DNA of 64,000 nt from Haemophilus parainfluenzae (GTDB lineage: Bacteria; Pseudomonadota; Gammaproteobacteria; Enterobacterales; Pasteurellaceae). This document shows positions 1-7,866 of the stretch, one piece after another. The stretch lies in the NCBI RefSeq assembly GCF_900450995.1, contig NZ_UGHY01000002.1, positions 1,545,001 to 1,609,000 of the forward strand. The letters are read 5' to 3'. The position numbers and the translations under genes are program-made. Positions within the stretch are counted from its first letter, which is position 1, and each line of letters begins with the position of its first letter. Below the pieces are notes generated by a model, which had not been told where the DNA came from, did no database searches, and worked only from the letters and a program-made list of their open reading frames with translations.

Positions 1-430
1 GCATATACCACAGCGCGCCCTCGCTGACGGTTTGCCCCGTCATTTCTTCCAAACACAAGCCTTGGGCGCAAAGCTGGATTTCGTCTATCGGGTCGAGTTT
101 GGGCTTGCCGCGCTTGTATTCCACGGGTTTCAGACGGCCTGTTTTCGTGTCCACTTCCACCAAATCCAACACGCCGCTGATGCCCAGCTTCTCCGCTGAC
201 ACATGCACCGTCCGCTCAAAACGCACGCCCTTACGCGTTTCCGGCTCGCCCGAATCCACCCGCTCATGCAGCGCCTTGCCCTGCGCAGTCAAATAATTCT
301 CCGCCCACGCCTGCTCGTTGTGAATCAAGGCACATTGACGCGGACAGAAGGCGTAGTGTTGCAGGGCAGAAAGGGGAATCAGGCGCGCATCCTGATTTTC
401 CCCTTGGGTTTCGGTTAAAAGTGCGGTCAC
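1..430 (-). CDS. cas4: CRISPR-associated Cas4 (type I-C), partial at the window edge
   Basis: Cas4 is a RecB-like Fe-S nuclease that helps Cas1-Cas2 trim and orient new spacers. The visible N-terminal 143 residues carry YAFCPRQCALIHNEQ (first cluster cysteines), GVLDLVEVD, and the VEYKRGKPK plus QLCAQ motifs of the nuclease core. The third cysteine cluster lies beyond the edge. I chose the GTG at 430 because GGAG sits six bases upstream. The start codon lies inside a Haemophilus uptake sequence, while a neisserial uptake sequence is at 129-140. It is last of the visible cas genes, 88 bases after cas7c. cas1, cas2 and any array would lie to the left. Family assignment is firm. Confidence 0.93.
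   Translation of the reverse strand, partial: MTALLTETQGENQDARLIPLSALQHYAFCPRQCALIHNEQAWAENYLTAQGKALHERVDSGEPETRKGVRFERTVHVSAEKLGISGVLDLVEVDTKTGRLKPVEYKRGKPKLDPIDEIQLCAQGLCLEEMTGQTVSEGALWYM
129..140 (-). repeat. Neisserial DNA uptake sequence, AG-DUS dialect
   Basis: The minus strand reads AGGCCGTCTGAA, identical to the 12-base AG-DUS used by Neisseria species. It lies inside cas4. Haemophilus uses an unrelated uptake sequence, so this is a mark of origin. Confidence 0.85.
419..428 (+). repeat. Haemophilus uptake sequence overlapping the cas4 start
   Basis: AAGTGCGGTC on the plus strand is the Hin-type uptake core. Read on the minus strand it encodes the first codons of Cas4 (V/M-T-A-L-L), so the N-terminus of this otherwise neisserial-looking gene was written in a Haemophilus background. 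Confidence 0.8.
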
Positions 431-518
431 AAAAAACTCCGTTTTTTGAATGTTAGCTACGCCAGCTGCTCCGAAATCATATAAGTGATTTATGAGTATT
501 TTTTGAATGTTTTAGAAG

Positions 519-1460
519 TTAAAAACCATCAAGGATTTCAGGTTTCAATGTTTCTTCACTTTCCTTAACGGTAAGTTTCTCTTCGGTTATATCCTCAATC
601 AGACCATCAATGGATTTATTTTTTATTCTCTCTTCAATAATTTTTCTCAACTTACCATGCACTTTAGCTGAAGAATATTGCCCTGCTTTGCTGTTGTGTT
701 CCCACCAGATGAGTTTCAGCACCTGCATGCTGCCTTCGGGGCGGGCGGATGATGCGTCGCCTTCAAAGAGTTTGGTGAGCACGGCTTTGATTTTTTCGGC
801 ATCGTCGTCTGAAAAACCGGTGCGCTCGGCAAGCTGCGGCGACATTGCACCGAAGGCAACGTACACGCCCTGATCGACGCGGTGCTTCATGCCCATAGTG
901 TCGGAGCTTTTTTTCACATCACTATCGCCATCACCATTCACGCTTTTAGTGATCTGTGTACTAGTAATATTAATTGGCTCAACACTAAACGCAGAGTGGA
1001 TGGTAACTGGACCACGAACAGCAATAGACACACCATCTTCATCCTTCCCGCTAAAAGCAAAAACTTGACCAAAGCTACGTACATCTAGCCATTTTTCACA
1101 AGCTTTTTTGGCTATTTCATCTTTTTTTAACTCGTTCTTAGCTGACTTTTGCTTATCTGCATTTTCACCCTTGGTTTCTTCAATGCTGTTTTTGCTGTCT
1201 TTTAAATATTTAATAAACACGTCATAACGGTTTTTTAAACTCACCATGCCATCATCTTTACGTTCGTTTGCTTGAACAAAAATTGGGTATTTTTTATCCT
1301 GTAAACGGTCTCGAATTTTACGTTTTAAACAGACGTCTGTCATTTCGCCGAAGCCTTGGAAATCGGCACGCGGACGGTTACCGTTTAAGGGGTCGCCGTT
1401 AGGGTTGGCGTTGGTTACTTTCAGGATTAAGGCGAAGTCGATTTTTTGGGTTAAGCTCAT
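519..1460 (-). CDS. cas7c: Type I-C Cascade backbone protein Cas7c (Csd2)
   Basis: Cas7c polymerises along the crRNA to form the backbone of the type I-C Cascade complex. The 313-residue product opens with the typical Csd2 start, FALILKVTNANPNGDPLNGN, and includes DVRSFGQVFAF and the C-terminal WWEHNSKAGQYSSAKVHGKL segment. Its length is normal for the family and no damage is visible. It follows cas8c with a 22-base gap and an AGGAAAACCAAA ribosome site. Base composition is uneven: the 700-900 stretch is richer in GC than the rest. A neisserial uptake core, GTCGTCTGAA, lies at 804-813. It cannot form a working Cascade here without Cas5c. Confidence 0.95.
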   Translation of the reverse strand: MSLTQKIDFALILKVTNANPNGDPLNGNRPRADFQGFGEMTDVCLKRKIRDRLQDKKYPIFVQANERKDDGMVSLKNRYDVFIKYLKDSKNSIEETKGENADKQKSAKNELKKDEIAKKACEKWLDVRSFGQVFAFSGKDEDGVSIAVRGPVTIHSAFSVEPINITSTQITKSVNGDGDSDVKKSSDTMGMKHRVDQGVYVAFGAMSPQLAERTGFSDDDAEKIKAVLTKLFEGDASSARPEGSMQVLKLIWWEHNSKAGQYSSAKVHGKLRKIIEERIKNKSIDGLIEDITEEKLTVKESEETLKPEILDGF

Positions 1461-1482
1461 TTTGGTTTTCCTTTAAGTTGGG

Positions 1483-1875
1483 TTATTCGTGGGTTTTGGA
1501 TTTATTGGCTGAAAGCTCGGCAATACGACGGGTGATTTCCATTTTTTGGCAGTGGTAGCCCAAGAGAAATTCGCCGCTTAATTTGTCGTCGGAGGTGAAA
1601 TCATTGGTGGCAAATAATTCCATAATTTCGCCGATTGCCTGTACACCGGTATCTTTGCCATTGTTGCGCAGGCGTTCTTGATAGGGTTTCAATGCCAGCT
1701 CAATATTACGCCATGTGGCAAATGGGTGTTCGGCGAAACGCTGCATATAGCGCTCGGCGGTGGTGGCGCGTTTTTCGCCCGCCAAATACAGGGCGTAGGA
1801 TTCGGTGTTTTCGGCGACGGCAAGCAGCCTGCCGTACAAGTAGTCGCGCGAGCGGTTTTGGGTATCCAAACTCAT
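1483..1875 (-). CDS. cas11c: Predicted internal small subunit Cas11c translated from within cas8c
   Basis: In characterised type I-C systems a small subunit of about 120-130 residues is made from an internal start in the 3' end of cas8c. Here an in-frame ATG at 1873-1875 starts MSLDTQNRSRDYLYGRLLAVAE and runs 130 residues to the shared stop. A GGAGA ribosome binding site lies at 1885-1889, nine bases upstream of the start. The segment lies downstream of the frameshift and could still be made. Start and product are predicted from spacing and precedent only. Confidence 0.6.
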   Translation of the reverse strand: MSLDTQNRSRDYLYGRLLAVAENTESYALYLAGEKRATTAERYMQRFAEHPFATWRNIELALKPYQERLRNNGKDTGVQAIGEIMELFATNDFTSDDKLSGEFLLGYHCQKMEITRRIAELSANKSKTHE

Positions 1876-2474
1876 AGGGTAAGTTCTCCGTTGTGATAAA
1901 TCGTGATGACGAGCGCGCCAGCCTTTGTATAGGGCGCAGGCAACGCCGATGTTTCTTTGCCAATTTGCAGATCGGATTTTTTCTCCATCTTCAGGGCGAT
2001 GATTTGCAAAAGGACTGCAGGCTACCTTAAAACTCTTTTGCACTAAATCTTCAGGGATCGGCACGAATGTTCCGCCTGCGATAACGGGCAGAAGGCGAGC
2101 GTAAAGCTGTTTTTTGAGCGTATCGGACAGGGATTTGCCGTACACGGCTTCGGCAATGCTGTAAGGCGACGGCGGGACGAAAGCCCAAAGGGTTTTCTTT
2201 TTATCTGATTTTTTAGCATTCGGTTGCTCAATGCTGTAACGCTGATACCAAGAAAAATCGTCAATCCATGCATCCAAATTAGCGAAATAGTCGGCAGGCA
2301 GAAATTCTTGGTAATAGGTCAGTGCCATGCGCCCCGGCGTGGCAGAATCGAGCATAATCAGGGAGATTTGTTCGTGGGCTTTCAATTCTGCCTGATAGCC
2401 GTGCAGTTTCTTTTTGATAATTTGTGCAGCAGCACGCCCGATATTCACCGACCAATCGGGGACGGTTCTGAGTT

Positions 2475-2486
2475 TTCAGGTAGCCT
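2475..2486 (-). repeat. Neisserial DNA uptake sequence, AG-eikDUS dialect
   Basis: The minus strand reads AGGCTACCTGAA, the dialect of Eikenella-type Neisseriaceae. It lies in cas8c close to the frameshift and to the change from AT-rich to GC-richer sequence. A second near copy (11 of 12 bases) is at 2019-2030. Confidence 0.8.
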
Positions 2487-3638
2487 TTGGGCGACGATTT
2501 CATCAGGATTTTCAACCGCACTTATGTCCAGGTTATCCCAATCGATTTCGCTGGAAATGTCTTTCATCGGAGATGGGACGGGTTTACCGCTGATTGCCCA
2601 GGCGACGGTAACTTGATCTCCGTTTCGGATGCCTTGGCGTTTTATAAGCCACTTCAGCATATTAAAGGCTTTTTGAGAAACATCTCTCCCCAAAGCTACT
2701 GCTTGCTTGTCTGATAAGAACCGACCAAGAAAAGTAAAGCCACTGGTATCATTAGCAGAAACCAATTTCGCATTACCCTCAATTTTGGGATAAGCCTTTG
2801 CCGCATAATCTCTTTCACCAGTGATGTAGCATAATTCTGGTTGTTCACTTTCTTCTCTAGACTGGCTTTCTTGATATTTTATCCATTGTTTTTTTATACT
2901 GTTTTTACTCCATAAATCCGAATGTGGGTCGTTAGATATTTCAACAGCCCATACAATGGTCAAGCTAAAAGGATCATCTTTTCCTGCCGACAAAATATTA
3001 TCCTTGAAAGAAAAAATCTGTTTCTCTAACAAATCTTCAATCAATGAACCTTTTTGAATATATTGCAAAACAATATTTATTTCTTTCAAATTTCCGAACT
3101 CAGTCCAGCCAGATAATTGCTTTTCATAAAACTCAAAACAATCTTTATATTTTGCTTTTTCCGTATCGGCAAATTTCTGTTTATCTTCATCAGTCCCTGC
3201 AAGAAATTCTTTCCATTTCTTTCCGTTGTCCTTCTCAGCCACTTTAGAAAGATATTCAATTGTTAAGTAATTTCCCGCTGTTTTAGCAATATATTGCAAG
3301 CCATCATGTAATGCATAAGAAGCGATAGTTGATCCTGCACGTTTTGATGATTTTTCAGTTACCTGTATCGGAACTTGTTTCTTTACCTCAAATCTCTCTG
3401 CCCCAACGAGCTCTGCTTTATCATTCAAAATAACTTTTAAATGAACCGCTTTGGACATATGAAACGGCAATGCCAAATTTTCATCATCCAAACCTTGCTC
3501 TTGGACATATTCATACGTCCGATAAAGTTTCTGCATCCAGCTCATAATTCCAGCTCCTTGTCTTCATCTTCCACAGGCTTAACGTTTTCGCCGCGCTTGA
3601 ACGGTTTTTCAGGCTGCATTTTGCGGATAAATCGGGTT

Positions 3639-3650
3639 TTCAGACGACCT
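3639..3650 (-). repeat. Neisserial DNA uptake sequence, AG-mucDUS dialect
   Basis: The minus strand reads AGGTCGTCTGAA, the Neisseria mucosa-type dialect, inside the 3' part of cas5c. Its 10-base core GTCGTCTGAA recurs at 804-813, 41452-41461 and 42174-42183 in cas7c and cas3. Confidence 0.82.
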
Positions 3651-3717
3651 TCTGTATCGTCGATGCTTGGAAACTCAATCACACCGTTTTGCATATTCGC
3701 CATCCAAAAACGGCTGA

Positions 3718-3723
3718 CCAATT
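3718..3723. repeat. Target-site duplication, left copy (CCAATT)
   Basis: CCAATT at 3718-3723 repeats at 39964-39969 and flanks the prophage. The shared string is seven bases if the preceding A is counted, so the true duplication could be five to seven bases. Confidence 0.8.
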
Positions 3724-3744
3724 TAAAACCGCGCAATATAACTA
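3724..3744 (+). repeat. Prophage left terminal repeat
   Basis: The first 21 bases of the element match, in inverted orientation, the last 21 bases (39943-39963). Both contain CAAYATAACTA at the same offset. This is the expected transposase end-binding site. Confidence 0.65.
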
Positions 3745-3749
3745 GAGCT

Positions 3750-3784
3750 AAAAAAGCGAGATACTAAAAATATCTCGCTTTTTT
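3750..3784. terminator. Bidirectional terminator just inside the prophage left end
   Basis: A 14-bp perfect stem (AAAAAAGCGAGATA with TATCTCGCTTTTTT) around a seven-base loop, with A and T runs on the two sides. It would stop late phage transcription before it enters the cas fragment, and host transcription in the other direction. Confidence 0.85.
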
Positions 3785-3815
3785 CATATTCTGTAACAGC
3801 ATTACAAATTTTAGG

Positions 3816-4166
3816 TTAGTATGCTATTACGTCTAGTGGGTCAGTATCAGCTATTTCAAACGAAAAACTATCGATATTGTTTTCATTCAAATCAGATAGG
3901 TAATTTTTCAAAATTGAAATTACTTCTTCTTTCGACCCTTCTTCTATTTGCCCTTTCGTTAATACATTAGAAGATCGAACTCTCCCATCTAAAATGGTTA
4001 GCCTAATTTCCCATTTGTCAAAAAAGACCCAATCTTCTTGTTTTTCATTGAGAGAGTGCTTCCATCGAGATAATTTTGCATTACGAACTTTATTAAAAGT
4101 TGTTTCGGTTGAATCATCTAAACAGTTATGGAATGCCAAATGTATTGCGTTTCCTGAAGATGCCAT
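3816..4166 (-). CDS. Uncharacterised prophage right-of-tail protein, 116 residues
   Basis: I do not recognise this product. The start ATG at 4166 is preferred because GAGG lies six bases upstream; upstream in-frame codons lack a ribosome site. The protein is soluble and acidic at the C-terminus (ADTDPLDVIAY), with aromatic residues in DWVFFDKWEIRL and no signal peptide or membrane segment. It is the last gene before the prophage end, a position where Mu-like phages keep DNA modification or host-interaction genes, and it follows the adenine methyltransferase. Confidence 0.6.
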   Translation of the reverse strand: MASSGNAIHLAFHNCLDDSTETTFNKVRNAKLSRWKHSLNEKQEDWVFFDKWEIRLTILDGRVRSSNVLTKGQIEEGSKEEVISILKNYLSDLNENNIDSFSFEIADTDPLDVIAY

Positions 4167-4262
4167 AAATTGCCTCATTTTAAAAACATAAACAATAATT
4201 TCCTCACACATAAAAATGTGTTTAGATATTAGATGTGGTTATAATCTAGAATTTCAATGGTG

Positions 4263-5093
4263 TTAGAATTTATAGATCATATTATCTTCATATTTCCCCG
4301 AATAACTCGCCGATGCATTTACCACAATTCTTTTCACACCGTCAAAAACCTGCCAATTATCCACCTTATCTTCTTGTATATACTCAATAAACCGCACAAA
4401 CTCCGATTTTGTTGAGCTGAAGAAAATATAAGGTGGTCGGGTGATATTGACCAGTCGCAAAAAGTCAATCAAGTCAAAATACGTAGCTTGCTTGTAACTT
4501 TCTTGTCTGGTGCAGAGATAAGGCGGATCTAACACAAACAACGCTTTGGGATTATCCGCAAATTTCGGTAGCAACGTATGGAATGACTCCCGCACAATTT
4601 CTACACCATCCAAATAACCATCCGCCTTTGGATAATCTGACTGGCGAATACAATGCCAAAAATCACACTGGAACAAGTCCTCAAGAGTTGCAACTTGCTG
4701 TCCGCTAAATAGTAACCAGCTAGCCAAGCAGTTTAAGTCTTTGTAACCCTCGAAATCTTGAATGATTCTGACGCATTCTGCCCTGCAATCCTTCGTCATT
4801 CGTTTGTTTTTTGGCGTAGCGTTACTAACTGCGGAGTAAAGCTCGGCTCGTAACTTGTTAATATCATCAATATGCACTAATCGTTCTGCGTAGCCGTCAA
4901 AATCGTTGTAGATTACTCGCGCTTTCGGTTTGATGTGTTTAGCTGCATGGCTTAATAATCCTGAACCACCGAAGGTATCAATAATCGTCCAGCCTTCGCC
5001 ATCACCTTCAATGTTTTCATTTAGCACCGTTGCAAAGTGCTTTAGAAACATTCTCTTTTGTCCAACAAACGGTAGCGGTGCTTGTTTAAACAT
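4263..5093 (-). CDS. Phage DNA adenine methyltransferase (D12/Dam class) with a repeat-tract leader
   Basis: This 276-residue protein has the order of a D12-class N6-adenine methyltransferase: PFVGQKRMF at 8-16, DTFGGSGLLSH at 39-49 (SAM pocket) and DPPY at 189-192 (catalytic). It probably modifies phage and host DNA, protecting packaged genomes much as Mom does for Mu. The ATG at 5093 has GGAG six bases upstream. Just before that lie eight CAAA units (5105-5136) and another ATG at 5140, which is out of frame at eight units but would be in frame at six or nine. The open frame also extends upstream to 5216 through the repeats. Repeat-driven switching of expression is likely but the mechanism is inferred. 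Confidence 0.88.
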   Translation of the reverse strand: MFKQAPLPFVGQKRMFLKHFATVLNENIEGDGEGWTIIDTFGGSGLLSHAAKHIKPKARVIYNDFDGYAERLVHIDDINKLRAELYSAVSNATPKNKRMTKDCRAECVRIIQDFEGYKDLNCLASWLLFSGQQVATLEDLFQCDFWHCIRQSDYPKADGYLDGVEIVRESFHTLLPKFADNPKALFVLDPPYLCTRQESYKQATYFDLIDFLRLVNITRPPYIFFSSTKSEFVRFIEYIQEDKVDNWQVFDGVKRIVVNASASYSGKYEDNMIYKF

Positions 5094-5104
5094 AGTACGC
5101 TCCG

Positions 5105-5136
5105 TTTGTTTGTTTGTTTGTTTGTTTGTTTGTTTG
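5105..5136 (-). repeat. Tetranucleotide tract (CAAA)8
   Basis: Eight perfect TTTG units on the plus strand (CAAA on the coding strand). They sit between an ATG at 5138-5140 and the methyltransferase start at 5093. Tracts of this kind are classic slipped-strand switches in Haemophilus. Confidence 0.9.
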
Positions 5137-5142
5137 TCATTA

Positions 5143-5622
5143 TTATCCCTTAATAAACATTGCAGCCAACTGATTCGGGCTAAATCGCCAACCTTCTTCA
5201 CTCCCATGAATCGCATTAAAACACCATTCAGAACAAAAATACTTGCTGCGTTTTTGCTTAATGCTCAACACAATGCCAAGCGCACCCCACCAATCATAAG
5301 CCTTGCCAGAAGTGCGGTTAAAATAAGCTTTAATTTGCTCCTCGGTGACCTCGTTAAGGGGGATTAAATCCCATTTGGTGTTATCGGATACATCAATTTG
5401 TTTGCAACGCACGCCGCCATCTTGCACGCTGGATGAGTAGCAATCGAACACGGTTTGATGTTCGTAATGATGCCCGTTGGTAAATTCAATGCGTTCCACG
5501 GCGATTTCACAGTGGGAGTATTTGCCCTTCGTGAAAAAGCGAGTAGCTCGGTCGGCAAGGGCTTTGAATGGTTCTTTTCTCCAATCACGTTTGTGTTTGT
5601 ATAACGCCAAATAAATTGCCAT
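5143..5622 (-). CDS. Permuted NlpC/P60-like phage protein
   Basis: The 159-residue protein has the layout of permuted papain-like (YiiX/NlpC-P60-related) proteins: a histidine in KYSHCEIAV (His37) and a later cysteine in KYFCSEWCF (Cys130). The WWGALGIVLSI stretch before the cysteine is typical of phage members. It could cleave a peptide or lipid bond during tail penetration or late infection; the substrate is unknown. It follows the tail-fibre assembly gene by three bases, and its 3' end precedes the repeat tract of the methyltransferase. Confidence 0.65.
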   Translation of the reverse strand: MAIYLALYKHKRDWRKEPFKALADRATRFFTKGKYSHCEIAVERIEFTNGHHYEHQTVFDCYSSSVQDGGVRCKQIDVSDNTKWDLIPLNEVTEEQIKAYFNRTSGKAYDWWGALGIVLSIKQKRSKYFCSEWCFNAIHGSEEGWRFSPNQLAAMFIKG

Positions 5623-5625
5623 AAG

Positions 5626-6360
5626 CTACTCCGTAAAAGTCGTCGTCCAGCCGTCTGAAAAATCGTAATTGAGCGGATTTTCCACCTGTTCCATTAAATG
5701 CTTGTGGCGTTCTGCGTTGGCAAAATCCGCTTGCTCATCGGCAATCAGTTGCAAGGAAAGCTCGTCCAAAATAGCTCCATTAAATGGAACAAACGCATTC
5801 TCCATAGTTTTCCATTGCATATTGGGCGGCAGCTGCTCAAGCGTTCGCATAAAGGTGTATTGCTGACGGCTTTCATCATTGGAATGAAACCATTTACCAA
5901 TCGACCGTACAAACACACCTCCGCGTAAGTTGTCGTGGCGTTTTTGTTTAATACGTTCCCACATTTCGGCTTGTTGTTGGGATTTGATTTCGGCAATTTT
6001 CGCTTCATCTTTCACCCATTCTGTGCCATTCCACTTGCACGGTTCAGCAAGAGGCTCAAGCACAGTTAAATTATCAGGCAATTCACCCAGTGCAGTATGT
6101 TCTACTTTTTCGCCTGTTTCCTTGCTGTAATAGGTGCCACGATGGTCGGCTTGATATTGCCAACTGTTATCTGCTCGCACAATGACAAAGCCTTGTTTCG
6201 GTTGTGGCGGTGCATCTAAATAACTGCCTGCGGAAAGGCTTCCGCCTTCGCTCACATATTCGGTGGTGCTGTGGCTGTAAATATCTTGGTTGTCAGTGCA
6301 ATACACGGTGATTTCGCCACTGGTTTCGGCAAAGCCGTCTTGATTAAATGTTACGGTCAT
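5626..6360 (-). CDS. Tail fibre assembly / accessory fibre protein (DUF4376-like)
   Basis: The 244-residue product follows the tail-fibre gene with a ten-base gap. Its C-terminal part (about 130-230) has the helical pattern of DUF4376 proteins (WERIKQKRHDNLRGGVFV, then a run of Q- and M-rich helices). The N-terminal part looks like a small beta-rich module with YCTDNQDIYSHSTTEYV. The position suggests a chaperone or secondary component of the fibre tip. The 10-base string GCCGTCTGAA near 5651-5660 matches a neisserial uptake core but is probably chance. Confidence 0.7.
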   Translation of the reverse strand: MTVTFNQDGFAETSGEITVYCTDNQDIYSHSTTEYVSEGGSLSAGSYLDAPPQPKQGFVIVRADNSWQYQADHRGTYYSKETGEKVEHTALGELPDNLTVLEPLAEPCKWNGTEWVKDEAKIAEIKSQQQAEMWERIKQKRHDNLRGGVFVRSIGKWFHSNDESRQQYTFMRTLEQLPPNMQWKTMENAFVPFNGAILDELSLQLIADEQADFANAERHKHLMEQVENPLNYDFSDGWTTTFTE

Positions 6361-6370
6361 GTTGTACTCC

Positions 6371-7270
6371 TTATGCGGCTAGGCAGATGTAGTGATAGGC
6401 GATATTGCGTGGGCGGTTTTCGTTAGCCGTTGGAACAACTTTACTTGCATCAAAGTTAAACCAACCGATACTTCTGCCGTCATTGCCTACGCCATCAGGT
6501 GTTGTCACAGCTCTTAATCTCTGAGTGTTGTTGCCATTATATGGGTCAAAAATAGCACCGGACGGACTTCTGAAGATCCATCCGTTATCTGTTCCAACCT
6601 GCCCTGTAATATTCCGAATCGCATCTCCCTGTGCCGACAACAACCCACGCCCCGCATCAACCCCACGACCATTATCCCAACCGCGAATAAACTCCCCGCG
6701 TAAATCAGGCAACTGTCCTGACGGATATTTCTGTGCTAATTTTGGATATCGACGAGTATCAAACCGCTGTCCGTTCATGGCTAAGCAACCTGTTGGGACG
6801 GTAGAGAGTGGATAAGGGATAGGGATACCAATAAATAAATCATGTAAGGCATTAAAATCAGTGGCATTGGCTTTTTTCCCGATTTCTGCCAGCAATGTGG
6901 CTTTTAAATTTGCATCACCAGCTAATGCACGTGCCAATTCTTCTAACGTGTCTAATGCTGCTGGGGCTGACCCTACCAATGCAGCGATTGCGGTTTTTAC
7001 AAATTCTGTAGTCGCAATTTGAGCATTATTCGTCCCTGCCGCAGCCGTTGGTGCAGTGGGTATGCCCGTGAATGCAGGGCTGGCTTTGGGGGCGTAGCCA
7101 GTGCGGTCTTGGTTGATACCGTCCACTTGGTCTTTTAGCCAATTCGTTCTCGCACCCAGTTCTTTGGCTTGGCGATTATCAATGCCGTCTGGTCCGCCCA
7201 TTACAGGGTCGGATGTTTCCAGTTGATAGATGTTTTCCACCCATTGTCGGGTTAAGGTTAAATTTGCCAT
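6371..7270 (-). CDS. Phage tail fibre protein with tail-collar domain
   Basis: The 299-residue product starts with MANLTLTRQWVENIYQLET, a common N-terminus in Pasteurellaceae prophage fibres. Next comes APKASPAFTGIPTAPTAAAGT (a fibre repeat seen in P2/Mu-like fibres) and then a collar-type C-terminus with GEFIRGWDNGRGVDAGR and ending NIAYHYICLAA. It binds the host surface, probably lipooligosaccharide. At 299 residues it is shorter than most P2 H-type fibres. It lies directly after tail protein I in the baseplate operon. Confidence 0.88.
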   Translation of the reverse strand: MANLTLTRQWVENIYQLETSDPVMGGPDGIDNRQAKELGARTNWLKDQVDGINQDRTGYAPKASPAFTGIPTAPTAAAGTNNAQIATTEFVKTAIAALVGSAPAALDTLEELARALAGDANLKATLLAEIGKKANATDFNALHDLFIGIPIPYPLSTVPTGCLAMNGQRFDTRRYPKLAQKYPSGQLPDLRGEFIRGWDNGRGVDAGRGLLSAQGDAIRNITGQVGTDNGWIFRSPSGAIFDPYNGNNTQRLRAVTTPDGVGNDGRSIGWFNFDASKVVPTANENRPRNIAYHYICLAA

Positions 7271-7287
7271 TTTGTTTCCTTTTTGAG

Positions 7288-7866
7288 TTAAGCTGTGCCT
7301 CGGTTAAATCTGCCGTTACGTATTGCCATACCGTTGTGCCGAAGTGTTGCTTGACGGTAGTCTAAGCTCGCTAACACACAGCGAGCAGGAGCAAAAACAC
7401 GCAAGGTTTTTCGCAGTAAATCGGCTTGGTCGTTGGTGATGGCTTGTTGCAAAATTACGCGGTAATGCGCCCATTTTGAACGGTCGCCGTGGTAGTAAGT
7501 GCTATCTCGGATAAATGAACCGTCGCGACGTTTGTCAAACAAGCCTTCAATAATCTCCACTTCGCCAAATCCCAGCTGGCGAATAATTTCTCGCATTGCC
7601 CACGGTGTGCCTTTGTAGCGGTGCAGTTCGACGGCTCGCTTGATGAGTTTCCGTTTGGCTTCTACACTTTCTGCAAGTAACCAGCCGTCATAGCTGGTGA
7701 CACTCCATTTTTCGGCAAGCAGTTCTAAAAACTCGGTCGGGACTAAATCCACAAAGCTAGTCATAATTTGCGATTTATCCAGCCGATTTAACCGCTTGCT
7801 AAGGTCAGCAAGTGCGGTCAATTTAGGCGAAGTTTCGATAATGCTGGGATATTGCAACTTAGCCAT
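7288..7866 (-). CDS. Baseplate/tail protein I (P2 gpI family)
   Basis: P2 gpI-family proteins sit at the baseplate edge and anchor the fibres. The 192-residue product has the family pattern: LTALADLSKRLNRLDKSQI near the N-terminus, LLAEKWSVTSYDGWLLAES, and RGTPW-like KGTPWAMREIIRQLGFG in the middle. It overlaps the end of the J-like gene by eight bases and precedes the fibre. A Haemophilus uptake sequence lies inside it, near 7810. Confidence 0.88.
   Translation of the reverse strand: MAKLQYPSIIETSPKLTALADLSKRLNRLDKSQIMTSFVDLVPTEFLELLAEKWSVTSYDGWLLAESVEAKRKLIKRAVELHRYKGTPWAMREIIRQLGFGEVEIIEGLFDKRRDGSFIRDSTYYHGDRSKWAHYRVILQQAITNDQADLLRKTLRVFAPARCVLASLDYRQATLRHNGMAIRNGRFNRGTA

Larger units (their letters stand above)
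1483..3545 (-). pseudogene. cas8c: Type I-C large subunit Cas8c (Csd1), frameshifted
   Basis: Cas8c recognises the PAM and recruits Cas3. The gene reads as two overlapping pieces: 3545-2445 (366 residues, from MSWMQKLYRTYEYV) and 2448-1483 (321 residues). The break lies at a run of four G (2458-2461). A fifth G would give one 687-residue frame through EPSPDWSVNIGRAAA into the conserved LDSATPGRMALTYY block of Csd1. The gene overlaps the end of cas5c by four bases. The N-terminal half (about 2700-3545) is visibly AT-rich and the C-terminal half GC-richer. A neisserial uptake sequence (2475-2486) lies 14 bases from the lesion. A sequencing error in the homopolymer cannot be excluded. Confidence 0.88.
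3542..3723 (-). pseudogene. cas5c: 3' fragment of cas5c cut off by prophage insertion
   Basis: The minus strand from 3723 to the stop at 3542 encodes the C-terminal end of Cas5c, beginning LVSRFWMANMQNGVIEFPS and ending DEDKELEL. The last four bases overlap the cas8c start. Joining it to the 5' fragment at 39964-40510 across the duplicated CCAATT restores a 240-residue frame. The fragment holds a 12-base AG-mucDUS (3639-3650) and a GCAGCCTGAA core (3608-3617 on the minus strand). Confidence 0.92.

Noticed and set aside
5648..5660. GCCGTCTGAA in the tail fibre accessory gene
   Set aside because: A single 10-base match without the 12-base context; not enough to claim neisserial origin of the prophage.
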